A DNA stretch of 64,000 nt from positions 806,001 through 870,000 of the forward strand of contig NZ_JACIJO010000002.1 in the NCBI RefSeq assembly GCF_014206875.1. Direction: 5' to 3'. Of this stretch, positions 1 to 8,428 are shown in pieces (within the stretch, counting starts at the first letter, position 1; each line of letters opens with the position of its first letter). This stretch comes from Algoriphagus iocasae (lineage in GTDB: Bacteria > Bacteroidota > Bacteroidia > Cytophagales > Cyclobacteriaceae). The notes beneath the pieces were generated by a model. That model had not been told where the DNA came from, ran no database searches, and saw only the letters and a list, made by a program, of their open reading frames with translations. The position numbers and the translations under genes are program-made.

Positions 1-1631
1 AAGCACAAATCACCAATTTCAACGGAGACGATGCTGAGACAATCAAATTGGGCAAGGAGAATATTTTTGATGTAGACCTAGGAGACGGATTGCGAGAAAT
101 GAGAATTACATTTCCCAATGTCCAGGTAGGTTCCATTTTGGAGTATACTTATAAAAAGGCCGATAAAAATCTGACGTTTTTGGATGGCTGGACATTCCAG
201 AATTCGATACCTACTTTGGGCTCCCAATATCAGATCAAAATGATTCCAAATCTGGATTATAAAATGATCACTCAGGGTTATAATCTTATAAATAATGCTG
301 AAATCTCTAATGAGTATGGGATGTATAAGTGGACTTTGAGGAATCTATTTTCCCTTAAAGAGGAGCCTTTTATGAAAAATTATAGGGACTATATTGAGAG
401 AATTGAATTTCAGCTTTCACAATACCAGACTAATACCGATAACATGGGTCTGCAATGGAAAGACATGTTGAATACATGGGAACTGTTGGGTGATGAACTA
501 ATTTCTACCTACCGGGAAAAAGGCTTTTATAGAAACAATCCAATTGAGAAAGAATTGATGGATACCGATATCAGTGGTAGTACCCAAATGGAAATAGCAG
601 AGAAGGCTTATTATTATGTACGCGATAATTTTACTGCCGAAGGAGAGGATTTCATTTATGCAGATCAGCAGATAAACCAATTGCTTAAAACCAGAATCGG
701 CAGCCCTCAGGAATTGAGTTTGCTATTGATGGGGATTTTAAAATCTCAAGGTATTTCCTGCGATCCGATTTTGATCGGAAGTAAAGGAAATGGTAGAACC
801 AATATCGTCCCATTCCCATTTTTGACTCAGTTTGATGAGATTTTGCTCCGAACAGAACTTGATGGTAAAATCCAGTACCTTGATTTGTCCGATAAAGATG
901 CGCCATTTGGCTATGTGGATTTAGATAAACATGTGCTAGCGGGATTGTACCTGGTACAAGGTAAAAGTGCAATCATTCCTCTTGAGTTCAAGCATAATAG
1001 TAACAAGGTTTTTTATAGTGAAGTAAATTTGGAAGGTTCTGATTTGGTCATGTCAAACACCTTGCGACATTATTATTACGAAGGTTTGGACTGGAATAAA
1101 TCTGTCTCCAGTTTGGAAAAACAAAAAGAGCCTTTGGAAAAATTGTTTTCACAAAACTCAGAAACAACAGTAATAAAGGATGTAGAAGTAGAAAACTCAT
1201 TAATAGAAAAGAACTATGTTTCGACGAATTTTAAAATTGTCTTAGAGTCCGCTGGAGATCAGGATATGATTGTTTTTAACCCAATAAAATATTCCTCTTT
1301 TTCAAAAAATCCATTCACACAGGAATATCGAATATTCCCGGTAGATTTTGAGTATGCATTTACTGAAACCAGCAATGTCAATATCAAAATACCAGAAGGA
1401 TATGAATTGGATGATTATCCAGAGGAAACAGTGATGACAATAGAAGGAAATTCGATTGTGTTTAGCTACAGTGCAAAACCAATGAATGGAGTTTTGGTAA
1501 TTGGAGCTAAAATGATGGTTAAAAATCCTTTGATTTCGGCGGCACAATATGCAGATCTAAAATACCTGATGGAATCAGTGGCCTCTAAATTAAATGAACC
1601 TGTGGTCCTAAAGAAAAAAGCCAATCCTTAA
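1..1631 (+). CDS. DUF3857/transglutaminase-like protein, 5' truncated by window edge
   Basis: The reading frame is open from the first bases and continues out of the window. The first possible start inside (TTG at 48) is not the real one, because the translation upstream of it (AQITNFNGDD...) aligns with the internal region AQVSYIENGQ of the next gene. The protein is a paralogue of that gene: DUF3857-like N-terminal part, a transglutaminase-like core and a C-terminal beta-rich part. In the core, the position where active members carry Cys is Ser (RIGSPQE, near nt 702), and the usual His is lost (FDEILL). The Asp region (LDLSDKDAPFG) remains. It is therefore probably not a working protease or transglutaminase. 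Family role is poorly known; members are usually exported. Its stop overlaps the next ATG by one base (TAATG), so the two genes are co-transcribed. Confidence 0.85.
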   Translation, partial: AQITNFNGDDAETIKLGKENIFDVDLGDGLREMRITFPNVQVGSILEYTYKKADKNLTFLDGWTFQNSIPTLGSQYQIKMIPNLDYKMITQGYNLINNAEISNEYGMYKWTLRNLFSLKEEPFMKNYRDYIERIEFQLSQYQTNTDNMGLQWKDMLNTWELLGDELISTYREKGFYRNNPIEKELMDTDISGSTQMEIAEKAYYYVRDNFTAEGEDFIYADQQINQLLKTRIGSPQELSLLLMGILKSQGISCDPILIGSKGNGRTNIVPFPFLTQFDEILLRTELDGKIQYLDLSDKDAPFGYVDLDKHVLAGLYLVQGKSAIIPLEFKHNSNKVFYSEVNLEGSDLVMSNTLRHYYYEGLDWNKSVSSLEKQKEPLEKLFSQNSETTVIKDVEVENSLIEKNYVSTNFKIVLESAGDQDMIVFNPIKYSSFSKNPFTQEYRIFPVDFEYAFTETSNVNIKIPEGYELDDYPEETVMTIEGNSIVFSYSAKPMNGVLVIGAKMMVKNPLISAAQYADLKYLMESVASKLNEPVVLKKKANP

Positions 1632-3568
1632 TGAAATCGTGTTTTCGAGGAATTCTATTTCTCGTTTTTTCGATTTTATTGAACCCTAAACTTTCCTATT
1701 CTCAGATTGAGTTTGGACAATATTCTGAGGAGGAATTGTCTTTGACACAGGTACCGTTTGAGCCAGATGCCCAGATAGTGACTTTATGGGAAGAGGCCAA
1801 TAGCTACTTTATGGTCACTGGTCTTCATACGAATTACCATTTTAGATATAAAGTATTAGATGATAGGGTAGAAAATTTTGGAAATATAATTATCCCTTTT
1901 TATCGTGGGAAATCCCTCGTAGAGGATATAGTAAAAGTAGAAGCACAGGTATCTTATATTGAAAATGGCCAACGGATCTCTAAGATGTTGACCAAAGAAA
2001 ATATTAAAGAAGTAAGCATAGGAAATGGTCAATTTGAAATTCGATTGATCTTCCCCCATGTAAAAAAAGGGAGTATTTTAGAATATAGGTATAAGAAAAT
2101 TGATCACCAATATGGGATTTTGGAAGGTTGGAGTTTCCAAGGTACCTACCCCGCTTTGGTGAGTAAATTTACTTTTAAAGCTCCTGACTTTTTTCAATAT
2201 CAAATGATCCAGCAGGGCAAAAAGGTAGCAGAAGTTGCCTCAATTAGCCCTAAAAAGAATCTTTTTTCTTGGGAAAGAAGGGATGTGCCTTCATTGCCTA
2301 ATGAACCCTATGTCGGAAATTTTATAAACTATGAAGAACGGGTAGATGGATATCTTTATTCTAGTGAGTATGTGAATCCTGAAAAATTGGAAGAGTCCGA
2401 AATGGTCTATGCCACTTGGAATCAGTTGGCAAATCGTTGGTTAGAAATGGATGAAGTAGAAAGCTATGTTTATGCTGACCCAGAAGCCATCCCGGAATTC
2501 CCAAAGCTGAAATTGGATTCTCTTTCTAAATTGGATCAGGCCAAAACCATTTTCGAATACGTTTCCAACAATATCGAATTAAAAAGATCTAATTGGCTAG
2601 AACCATATTATTCTATATATGGTCTTCTTCAAAAGAAGGAAGGGAATTCTATTGACAAAAACTTATTGCTGACCTATTTACTCCGAAGACAAGGAATAGC
2701 TGCTGACATGGTTTTGATCAATGATAGATTCAGAGGGAGAAGCCAATTAATTGAGGTGCCATTTATCAATCAGTTTCAATCGGGCATTGTGAAAGCTAAA
2801 ATTGATGACAAAGATTATTTGTTGGACGCCAGTGACTCCGTCACCCCATTTGGGCTATTGGCACACAATAAACTTGTCGAAAGAGGATTTATCCTTGAAA
2901 AAGATCATGGTCGATTAGAGGAGCTTCAGCATCAATTCCGGTCAGGAAGCATCCAAAATATCAATTTGGAATGGAATGACTCATCTGGATTTGTGTATAA
3001 AAATCAGATTAAACTTTTTGATCATGAGGCATTAAAATTTGGGAAGTTATTAGAAGGCCTAAAAGCTGATGAAAAGGTTTGGAAAAAGGATACCAGAATC
3101 GAATATGGAGAAATTGAAAATTTCTCTGTGGTGGATGAGCTTTCTTCGAAAAGGAGTATTTCGATAAGCTTTAATTCTAAATTGATTTCAGAAGAACCCA
3201 ACTTGATTGTGGTCATGCCTTTTCAATTTTCTGAATATTTAAAAAATCCATTTACTCAGGAATCTAGGTTGCTGCCAGTTGAATATGAATTCCCATCTTT
3301 TGAAAATATCAATGCGACGATTACCATTCCGGAGGGTTTTGTTGTGGATGATTATCCCGAAACCATGACATTGACTATCCCATCTAAGAAAGTTAAGTTT
3401 ACTTATCAGTCGTTCTTGGGAGAAAAAGAGCTTAAATTTTCTTCTAGGACAGAGGTGTCTACATATACTTTTTCGGCTTCTGAGTATCAAGACTTGAAGT
3501 TTATCATGGAGTCTATTTCGGTCCAGCTTAATTCGCCGGTTACTCTGCGGAAAGTTATTAATCCGTGA
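1631..3568 (+). CDS. DUF3857/transglutaminase-like secreted protein (paralogue)
   Basis: This 645-residue protein begins with a signal peptide (hydrophobic stretch FRGILFLVFSILL, cleavage likely after SYS). It has a DUF3857-like region (about residues 50-260), a degenerate transglutaminase core (about 300-410) and a C-terminal beta-rich region. The catalytic Cys site reads GNSIDKN (Ser near residue 340) and the His site reads FQSGIV, so two of three triad positions are replaced, as in the preceding paralogue. The Asp-containing LDASDSVTPFG is kept. ATG overlaps the upstream stop by one base, which implies translational coupling. A structural or binding role in the periplasm or outer membrane is inferred; the actual function is unknown. 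Confidence 0.87.
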   Translation: MKSCFRGILFLVFSILLNPKLSYSQIEFGQYSEEELSLTQVPFEPDAQIVTLWEEANSYFMVTGLHTNYHFRYKVLDDRVENFGNIIIPFYRGKSLVEDIVKVEAQVSYIENGQRISKMLTKENIKEVSIGNGQFEIRLIFPHVKKGSILEYRYKKIDHQYGILEGWSFQGTYPALVSKFTFKAPDFFQYQMIQQGKKVAEVASISPKKNLFSWERRDVPSLPNEPYVGNFINYEERVDGYLYSSEYVNPEKLEESEMVYATWNQLANRWLEMDEVESYVYADPEAIPEFPKLKLDSLSKLDQAKTIFEYVSNNIELKRSNWLEPYYSIYGLLQKKEGNSIDKNLLLTYLLRRQGIAADMVLINDRFRGRSQLIEVPFINQFQSGIVKAKIDDKDYLLDASDSVTPFGLLAHNKLVERGFILEKDHGRLEELQHQFRSGSIQNINLEWNDSSGFVYKNQIKLFDHEALKFGKLLEGLKADEKVWKKDTRIEYGEIENFSVVDELSSKRSISISFNSKLISEEPNLIVVMPFQFSEYLKNPFTQESRLLPVEYEFPSFENINATITIPEGFVVDDYPETMTLTIPSKKVKFTYQSFLGEKELKFSSRTEVSTYTFSASEYQDLKFIMESISVQLNSPVTLRKVINP

Positions 3569-3634
3569 AATGCTTCACATTTTGAGGGGTCGGCATTTTT
3601 GTCCCTTTTTTTGTGATATTTTTGAAAGAAAAAG

Positions 3635-4432
3635 ATGACAAAATACATCCACGGATATATCCCTGAAGAGCAGGAAAGGCTTTTAATACAGGCAGGAGTC
3701 TTGGCACCTCTGATTTATCCATGGATTGATTTTACTGGATGCCAGCATGTTTTGGAAATTGGGTCTGGAGTTGGAGCCCAAAGCCATTTGTTGCTTTCTC
3801 TTTATCCTCACATTGAATTGTCCTGTGTGGAGATTGAGAAAAAACAAATCAAAAAGGCCAAGCATAACCTGACCCAATTTATGGATCGAAGAATCCATTT
3901 TATGAATCAGGATGCGGGAGATCTTCAGTTGAAGAAAAAAGCCGATGGAGTATTTATTTGTTGGGTTTTAGAGCATTTGAATGATCCAGCAGCAGTACTA
4001 GCCAAAGCCCGTGAAAACATGTTTTCAGGCGCTGTAATTTATATAACGGAAGTATTTAATTCCAGCTTTCACTTTTATCCTCAATTATCAGGTCTGGATC
4101 GCTACTATCAAGCGTACAATCAATTGCAGCGGAATCTGGGAGGTGATCCAGATGTTGGATTAAGATTGGGTAATCTTTTGAAAGAATCGGGTTTTTCAGA
4201 GATTGAACTAAGTAGAAGTGGTTTTCATTTAGATCAGACTCAGCCTAAAGAATTGAAAAAAATAGCCAATTACTGGAAAGAATTGATGAAAAGCGGCTCG
4301 GAAGCTTTACTGGCCGCCGGAATAGTCAACACTGCCGATGTTTTGCAAATGGAACAAGATTTGGATCAAATCGCTTCGGATCCAGATGGAGTTTTGTTTT
4401 ACCAATTTATCCAAGCCAAAGCAAGAGTTTAA
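3635..4432 (+). CDS. SAM-dependent class I methyltransferase
   Basis: This 265-residue protein is cytosolic, with no signal peptide. It carries a class I methyltransferase fold: motif I VLEIGSGVGAQ near residues 41-51 binds S-adenosylmethionine, the acidic residue ending strand 2 is in SCVEIEKK, and FICWVLEHLNDP matches the post-motif II region. The C-terminal third is helical and not assigned. The substrate cannot be told from the sequence. It sits 66 bp after the DUF3857 pair and 9 bp before the peptidoglycan glycosyltransferase, so it may share a transcript with the latter. Confidence 0.85.
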   Translation: MTKYIHGYIPEEQERLLIQAGVLAPLIYPWIDFTGCQHVLEIGSGVGAQSHLLLSLYPHIELSCVEIEKKQIKKAKHNLTQFMDRRIHFMNQDAGDLQLKKKADGVFICWVLEHLNDPAAVLAKARENMFSGAVIYITEVFNSSFHFYPQLSGLDRYYQAYNQLQRNLGGDPDVGLRLGNLLKESGFSEIELSRSGFHLDQTQPKELKKIANYWKELMKSGSEALLAAGIVNTADVLQMEQDLDQIASDPDGVLFYQFIQAKARV

Positions 4433-4441
4433 TAATCGTCT

Positions 4442-5137
4442 ATGAAATTGATTAAAAGGATTTGGAGGTTTTTATGGAAAACTGTTATGTGGTTTTTCAT
4501 TATTTCAGTGGGTTTGACCATCATCTATAGGTTTGTGCCAGTACCTGTGACACCTTTGATGGTCATTCGTCTTTTTGAACAGACCTTTGATTCGGAAAAA
4601 AAAGTCAGACTTTCCAAAGACTGGGTTCCTATTTCTGAAATCTCCAAGAATGCTCCCCAGGCTGTTATAGCTGCTGAAGATCAAAAATTTTTAGATCACC
4701 ATGGATTTGATTTTGAAGCAATGAAAAAGGCTTGGGAGGGAAATAAAAAAGGGAAAAGAATTAAAGGCGCTAGCACCATAACTCAGCAAACAGTAAAGAA
4801 CGTCTTTCTATGGCCGAGTAGAAGTTACGTAAGAAAAGGTTTAGAGGCTTATTTTACCGTTTTGGTAGAATTGATCTGGAGTAAAGAGCGGATTATAGAA
4901 GTTTATTTGAATGTCATCGAAATGGGAGATGGAATTTATGGTATTGAAGCGGCAGCTCAGAATTATTATAACAAACCGGCCATAAAATTAAACAGAAACG
5001 AAGCAGCAATGATCGCAGCTGTTTTGCCTAATCCGATCAGATGGAATCCCAAAAAACCAACTGCTTACATTATTGGGAGGCAAGGATGGATTTTAAGACA
5101 AATGAACAATCTTGCTCCAGTTGGATTTGGGAACTAG
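4442..5137 (+). CDS. mtgA: Monofunctional biosynthetic peptidoglycan transglycosylase
   Basis: This GT51 glycosyltransferase polymerises lipid II into glycan strands at the outer face of the inner membrane. At 231 residues it has the usual MtgA length and no penicillin-binding transpeptidase domain. One N-terminal membrane anchor is visible (residues about 11-30). GT51 motifs are all present: AAEDQKFLDHHGFD with the catalytic Glu, KGASTITQQ, WSKERIIEVYLN with the second Glu, and EMGDGIYGIEAAA. It starts 9 bp after the methyltransferase stop and is the last + gene before the DnaA-box region. Confidence 0.95.
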   Translation: MKLIKRIWRFLWKTVMWFFIISVGLTIIYRFVPVPVTPLMVIRLFEQTFDSEKKVRLSKDWVPISEISKNAPQAVIAAEDQKFLDHHGFDFEAMKKAWEGNKKGKRIKGASTITQQTVKNVFLWPSRSYVRKGLEAYFTVLVELIWSKERIIEVYLNVIEMGDGIYGIEAAAQNYYNKPAIKLNRNEAAMIAAVLPNPIRWNPKKPTAYIIGRQGWILRQMNNLAPVGFGN

Positions 5138-5396
5138 CTAGTACAGATTTGTATTCGGGTTGTTAAAATTGAATTATTTTTAGGGGATATTTTCTTTGAT
5201 CAAGATTTGATAATTCTAGTTGTTGAAATCATTTTCAAGATTACCTGCTCAAATTTACTGCAACAGAATATTATTCTAATGAGGCCTATTTGTCCCTAAG
5301 AAATTGTGTTTGCTACAATATGTAAATCTGCTGCTCCCAAATGATAAAAATGGCCTAGGAAGGCTGTAATTCAAGTTTATTATTTGCAAGAAATAT

Positions 5397-5405
5397 TTAT
5401 CCACA
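5397..5405 (+). promoter_or_regulatory. DnaA box 1 (perfect)
   Basis: TTATCCACA matches the consensus 9/9. It is the first of three same-strand boxes with starts at 5397, 5417 and 5427. Confidence 0.6.
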
Positions 5406-5416
5406 AATTCAATAAT

Positions 5417-5425
5417 TTATCCACA
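5417..5425 (+). promoter_or_regulatory. DnaA box 2 (perfect)
   Basis: TTATCCACA matches 9/9 and lies exactly 20 bp after box 1, about two helical turns, which suits cooperative DnaA loading. Confidence 0.6.
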
Positions 5426-5426
5426 C

Positions 5427-5435
5427 TTTTCCACA
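5427..5435 (+). promoter_or_regulatory. DnaA box 3 (8/9)
   Basis: TTTTCCACA has one mismatch and lies 10 bp after box 2 in the same orientation. Confidence 0.5.
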
Positions 5436-5493
5436 TGATGGAAATAATGTATTGAAAATCAACATTTTAAATGTTATTCAAGGAAGATGATTT

Positions 5494-5502
5494 TGTGGAT
5501 AA
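5494..5502 (-). promoter_or_regulatory. DnaA box 4 (perfect, reverse)
   Basis: TGTGGATAA is the exact reverse complement of the consensus. It faces boxes 1-3 across the AT-rich dyad segment. Confidence 0.6.
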
Positions 5503-5546
5503 AAGATGCTAACTTGAAATAAAAGCGAAAAAACGTTAGTCGGAAA

Positions 5547-5555
5547 AGTGGATAA
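5547..5555 (-). promoter_or_regulatory. DnaA box 5 (8/9, reverse)
   Basis: AGTGGATAA (TTATCCACT on the reverse strand) has one mismatch and the same orientation as box 4. Confidence 0.5.
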
Positions 5556-5586
5556 ATTCAGATTCCAAATTTTATTCTTAATTCCT

Positions 5587-7365
5587 TTAATCTTGCTTTT
5601 GTCTAATCAATCTTTTACGATACGCATTAAAAATTCTTGATTTGGAAACAAATCCCAGATAGATTCCATTTTCGATTACCGGTAAGTTCCACGCTCCTGA
5701 ACTCTCAAATTTTTCCATTGCTTTTTGCATATTTTCAGTAGCCAATAGGATTTCTGGTGGACTATGCATCAAATCCCGAATAAAAACGGTGTCTTGCTGA
5801 CTGGCATCAAACATAATGTCCCGAATATCATCTAATGTGACAATCCCTCTTAAGGACTTTTTCTCATCTACTACCGGGAAAATATTTCGTTTTGAGATCT
5901 TTACTAGATTCGTTAAATCCTTCAACTTGGAGTCCGGGTGTATGGGTAGTAAATCCCGTTCAATTACATGGGTAATATCTATGAGCTCCAAGAGCTCTTG
6001 GTCTTTTGATTCTGGCAGGAACTTTCCTTTGTCCTTTAACTGTAATGAATAAAGGCTGTCTTTTTGGTAGTAAGTAGTAGTGATATAAGATATCGCAGAA
6101 ACAAACATCAGTGGCACAAATAATTCATAGCCTCCCGTAATCTCTGCAATTAAGAATATAGCAGACAGTGGAGAATGCTGAACGCCACTCATGACTCCGC
6201 ACATGGCTACCAGGGTAAAAGAAGCTAAGGGCAAGGGAATATGAAAGCCAAAAAGATTTTTGGAATAGGCAAATACGAATCCCACAATTCCTCCTACATA
6301 GAGAGATGGAGCAAATATACCTCCGCTACCTCCACCGCCGATGGTCAAAGCAGATGCTATTGGTTTTACTAAAATGATCAAAACCAGAAAGATGATGATC
6401 ATGTATGGATTTTCTATGACAGAAAAGAAAGGACTTCTATTGAGGATTTCAGCAGATTTTCCCTCGATTAATTGATTTAGCGTAGAATAACCTTCACCAT
6501 AAATAGGAGGGAAAAAGAAAACCATAAAACCTAATAACGCTCCGCCGTATAGCATCCTCATCGATTGACTCTCCAACCCTTCAAGAGCTGATTCGGTTTT
6601 TCGTACAGCTCTATTGAAGTACAATGAGACCAAGCCACAGATTATTCCCAATAGCAAATAATATGGCATATGGGATGCATGGAAAGTTTCCTGGAAATTA
6701 AAGTTGAAAATGGAGTCTTTTCCGATCAGAATCATAGAAGTCAATGATCCCATCACGGATGCTATCAGCAAGGGAATGAAACTCGCTGTACTGATCTCCA
6801 TTAATATAACTTCAATCGCAAATATCACTGCACCAATTGGTGCTCCGAATATGGCGGATATAGCCGCTGCAGCACCACAACCAATCAATAAGGTTCTTTT
6901 TTTGGCATTCAGGTGCATAAGTAGGCCCGTATTGGAGCCGATCGCAGAACCGGTCACTACCATTGGAGCTTCAAGTCCTACCGACCCTCCAAAACCTACA
7001 GTCAAAGCCGAAGTAAATAATCGACTGTACATTTTTACCCGAGGAATTAAACTCTGCTTTTTTGAAATAATAAAAAGTACATCCGGAATGCCATGCCCCC
7101 CTACATCTTTAAAAATAAATTTACCCACTAAATAAGCAGCGGTAATCCCTATCATGGGATAAAGGATGTAAAGAAAATTTGCGTATTCGTTATAAAAATC
7201 CTCCGTCAAAAACTCCTGAATGGCATGAACACCACTTTTAAGTATGACTGCTGCCAAGCCTGAGATGACCCCTATAATTCCACTTAGGATTATAATAAAG
7301 GCTTGATTACTCAGATGCCTGAGTCTCCAGATTAAAAGTTTTGTAATAAAATCTGATTTAGGCAA
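5587..7365 (-). CDS. CLC-family chloride channel/antiporter with CBS domains
   Basis: This 592-residue inner-membrane protein has many hydrophobic helices in residues about 15-440 followed by a cytosolic pair of CBS domains (about 455-580). CLC signature loops are present: GGHGIPDV (anion-binding loop), GSVGLEAPMV with the gating/proton glutamate, and GGSGGIFAPSLYVGG. The kept glutamate is compatible with either a Cl-/H+ antiporter or a channel. The CBS pair usually binds adenine nucleotides and regulates transport. The start is a TTG at 7365; the nearest upstream in-frame stop is at 7381-7383 and no ATG lies between, so a non-ATG start is the best reading. It is convergent with mtgA across the DnaA-box region. 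Confidence 0.93.
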   Translation of the reverse strand: MPKSDFITKLLIWRLRHLSNQAFIIILSGIIGVISGLAAVILKSGVHAIQEFLTEDFYNEYANFLYILYPMIGITAAYLVGKFIFKDVGGHGIPDVLFIISKKQSLIPRVKMYSRLFTSALTVGFGGSVGLEAPMVVTGSAIGSNTGLLMHLNAKKRTLLIGCGAAAAISAIFGAPIGAVIFAIEVILMEISTASFIPLLIASVMGSLTSMILIGKDSIFNFNFQETFHASHMPYYLLLGIICGLVSLYFNRAVRKTESALEGLESQSMRMLYGGALLGFMVFFFPPIYGEGYSTLNQLIEGKSAEILNRSPFFSVIENPYMIIIFLVLIILVKPIASALTIGGGGSGGIFAPSLYVGGIVGFVFAYSKNLFGFHIPLPLASFTLVAMCGVMSGVQHSPLSAIFLIAEITGGYELFVPLMFVSAISYITTTYYQKDSLYSLQLKDKGKFLPESKDQELLELIDITHVIERDLLPIHPDSKLKDLTNLVKISKRNIFPVVDEKKSLRGIVTLDDIRDIMFDASQQDTVFIRDLMHSPPEILLATENMQKAMEKFESSGAWNLPVIENGIYLGFVSKSRIFNAYRKRLIRQKQD

Positions 7366-7434
7366 AATTTGACTGGATTTCTATGAGACAGCCTGCAAAT
7401 TACGCATCAATTCAGGCAATCCGAAGGATTCGCT

Positions 7435-8358
7435 TCATTCTTTCAGTAATTCTTGATCTAAGGCAATTGTACATTTAAGAATCAGATTTACTGCTTGATA
7501 GTAAAAGTCAGGTTGGATGTTCTTAAACTCGTCACTTGGCTTGTGATAATCAGGATGATCTTCTACGCCAAAGTAAATATGGGGAACACCTCTATCTAAA
7601 AAAGGACCATGATCGGATGATTTGCTCCAATCATCGCTACCCGTATTTGGCAGGTCATGACCAAATTTTAGTGTTGGGCTTTGGCCAGAAGAAGCAGCTT
7701 CTAAAATTGGTTTTAGATCTGGGTTTTGATAGGTCCCAGAGGCATACAATTCATTATTGTCATTTCTGGAAATCATGTCCATATTGATATTCAGAACTAT
7801 GTTTTCTAATGGAAATGGAAAGTCATTGACTATGGCTCTAGCTCCCTGCAATCCCATTTCTTCTCCATCCAATGCTGCGAAAATCATACTGTGCTCTGGT
7901 CTATTCTTTGAAAAATATTCTGCAAGTGCCAATAAGGCAGCAGTTCCAGAGGCATTGTCATCAGCACCATTATAAATAGAGTCACCATCTACGGGTCTTC
8001 CCACTCCTACATGGTCATAATGCGCAGTGATCACAATAAGGTTTCTAGATTTACTGCCTGCCACAAAACCCACAATATTGACGCCTTCTATGGTTTTCTT
8101 ATCCCTTCTGCTTTCGAAGTTAAAATGCTGCTCATGATTTTTGTATTGAGTAGGCAATTCCAGTTTTTCGAATTTTTCTTTGATAAAGTTTCTAGCCTTG
8201 ATATTTTCTTCTGTTCCGGATTTTCTTCCGCGGAAACTATCTGAGGATAAAAATTCTATATTGCCTAAAAGTGATTTTCTATCAACTTTTTGGGCGATTG
8301 AAGAATGCCATACTAAAGCCAGAGTGAGACATAGTATGGATTTCAAAAGCTTATGCAT
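7435..8358 (-). CDS. Secreted M28-family zinc aminopeptidase-like peptidase
   Basis: This 307-residue protein has a signal peptide (LLKSILCLTLALVWHSSIAQ) and an M28 peptidase fold. Metal and catalytic motifs are visible: TAHYDHVG, NGADDNASGT, DGEEMGLQGA (catalytic Glu followed by a metal Glu), NMDMISRND and the late SSDHGPF histidine. Such enzymes trim N-terminal residues from peptides in the periplasm or outside. It stands alone on the minus strand, 69 bp upstream of the CLC gene and divergent from the unknown secreted protein at 8429. Confidence 0.9.
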   Translation of the reverse strand: MHKLLKSILCLTLALVWHSSIAQKVDRKSLLGNIEFLSSDSFRGRKSGTEENIKARNFIKEKFEKLELPTQYKNHEQHFNFESRRDKKTIEGVNIVGFVAGSKSRNLIVITAHYDHVGVGRPVDGDSIYNGADDNASGTAALLALAEYFSKNRPEHSMIFAALDGEEMGLQGARAIVNDFPFPLENIVLNINMDMISRNDNNELYASGTYQNPDLKPILEAASSGQSPTLKFGHDLPNTGSDDWSKSSDHGPFLDRGVPHIYFGVEDHPDYHKPSDEFKNIQPDFYYQAVNLILKCTIALDQELLKE

Positions 8359-8428
8359 CTATGATAATATTTTGCGTTATGTATATTCGTAAAATTACTA
8401 AGCAAAGGGACTTCACCTATTACTACGA

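Larger units (their letters stand above)
5138..5586. other. Gene-free AT-rich region with DnaA-box cluster (candidate oriC)
   Basis: No credible gene lies in these 449 bp. The right half holds five DnaA-box-like 9-mers: TTATCCACA at 5397-5405 and 5417-5425, TTTTCCACA at 5427-5435, TGTGGATAA at 5494-5502 and AGTGGATAA at 5547-5555. Three are perfect matches to the bacterial consensus. The first three are on + and spaced 20 and 10 bp, so they lie on one helical face; the last two are on the opposite strand. Between the groups lies an AT-rich segment with a dyad (AACATTT-T-AAATGTT, 5461-5475). Clustered boxes facing an AT-rich core are typical of oriC. Both flanking genes are transcribed toward the region, which is unusual for an origin, so a DnaA-titration site is an alternative. 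Confidence 0.6.

Noticed and set aside
3568..3612. Possible terminator after the second DUF3857 gene
   Set aside because: The T-run is good but no stem longer than about 5 bp could be drawn.
6704..7135. 143-codon frame on + opposite the CLC gene
   Set aside because: It is a shadow of the transmembrane coding sequence.
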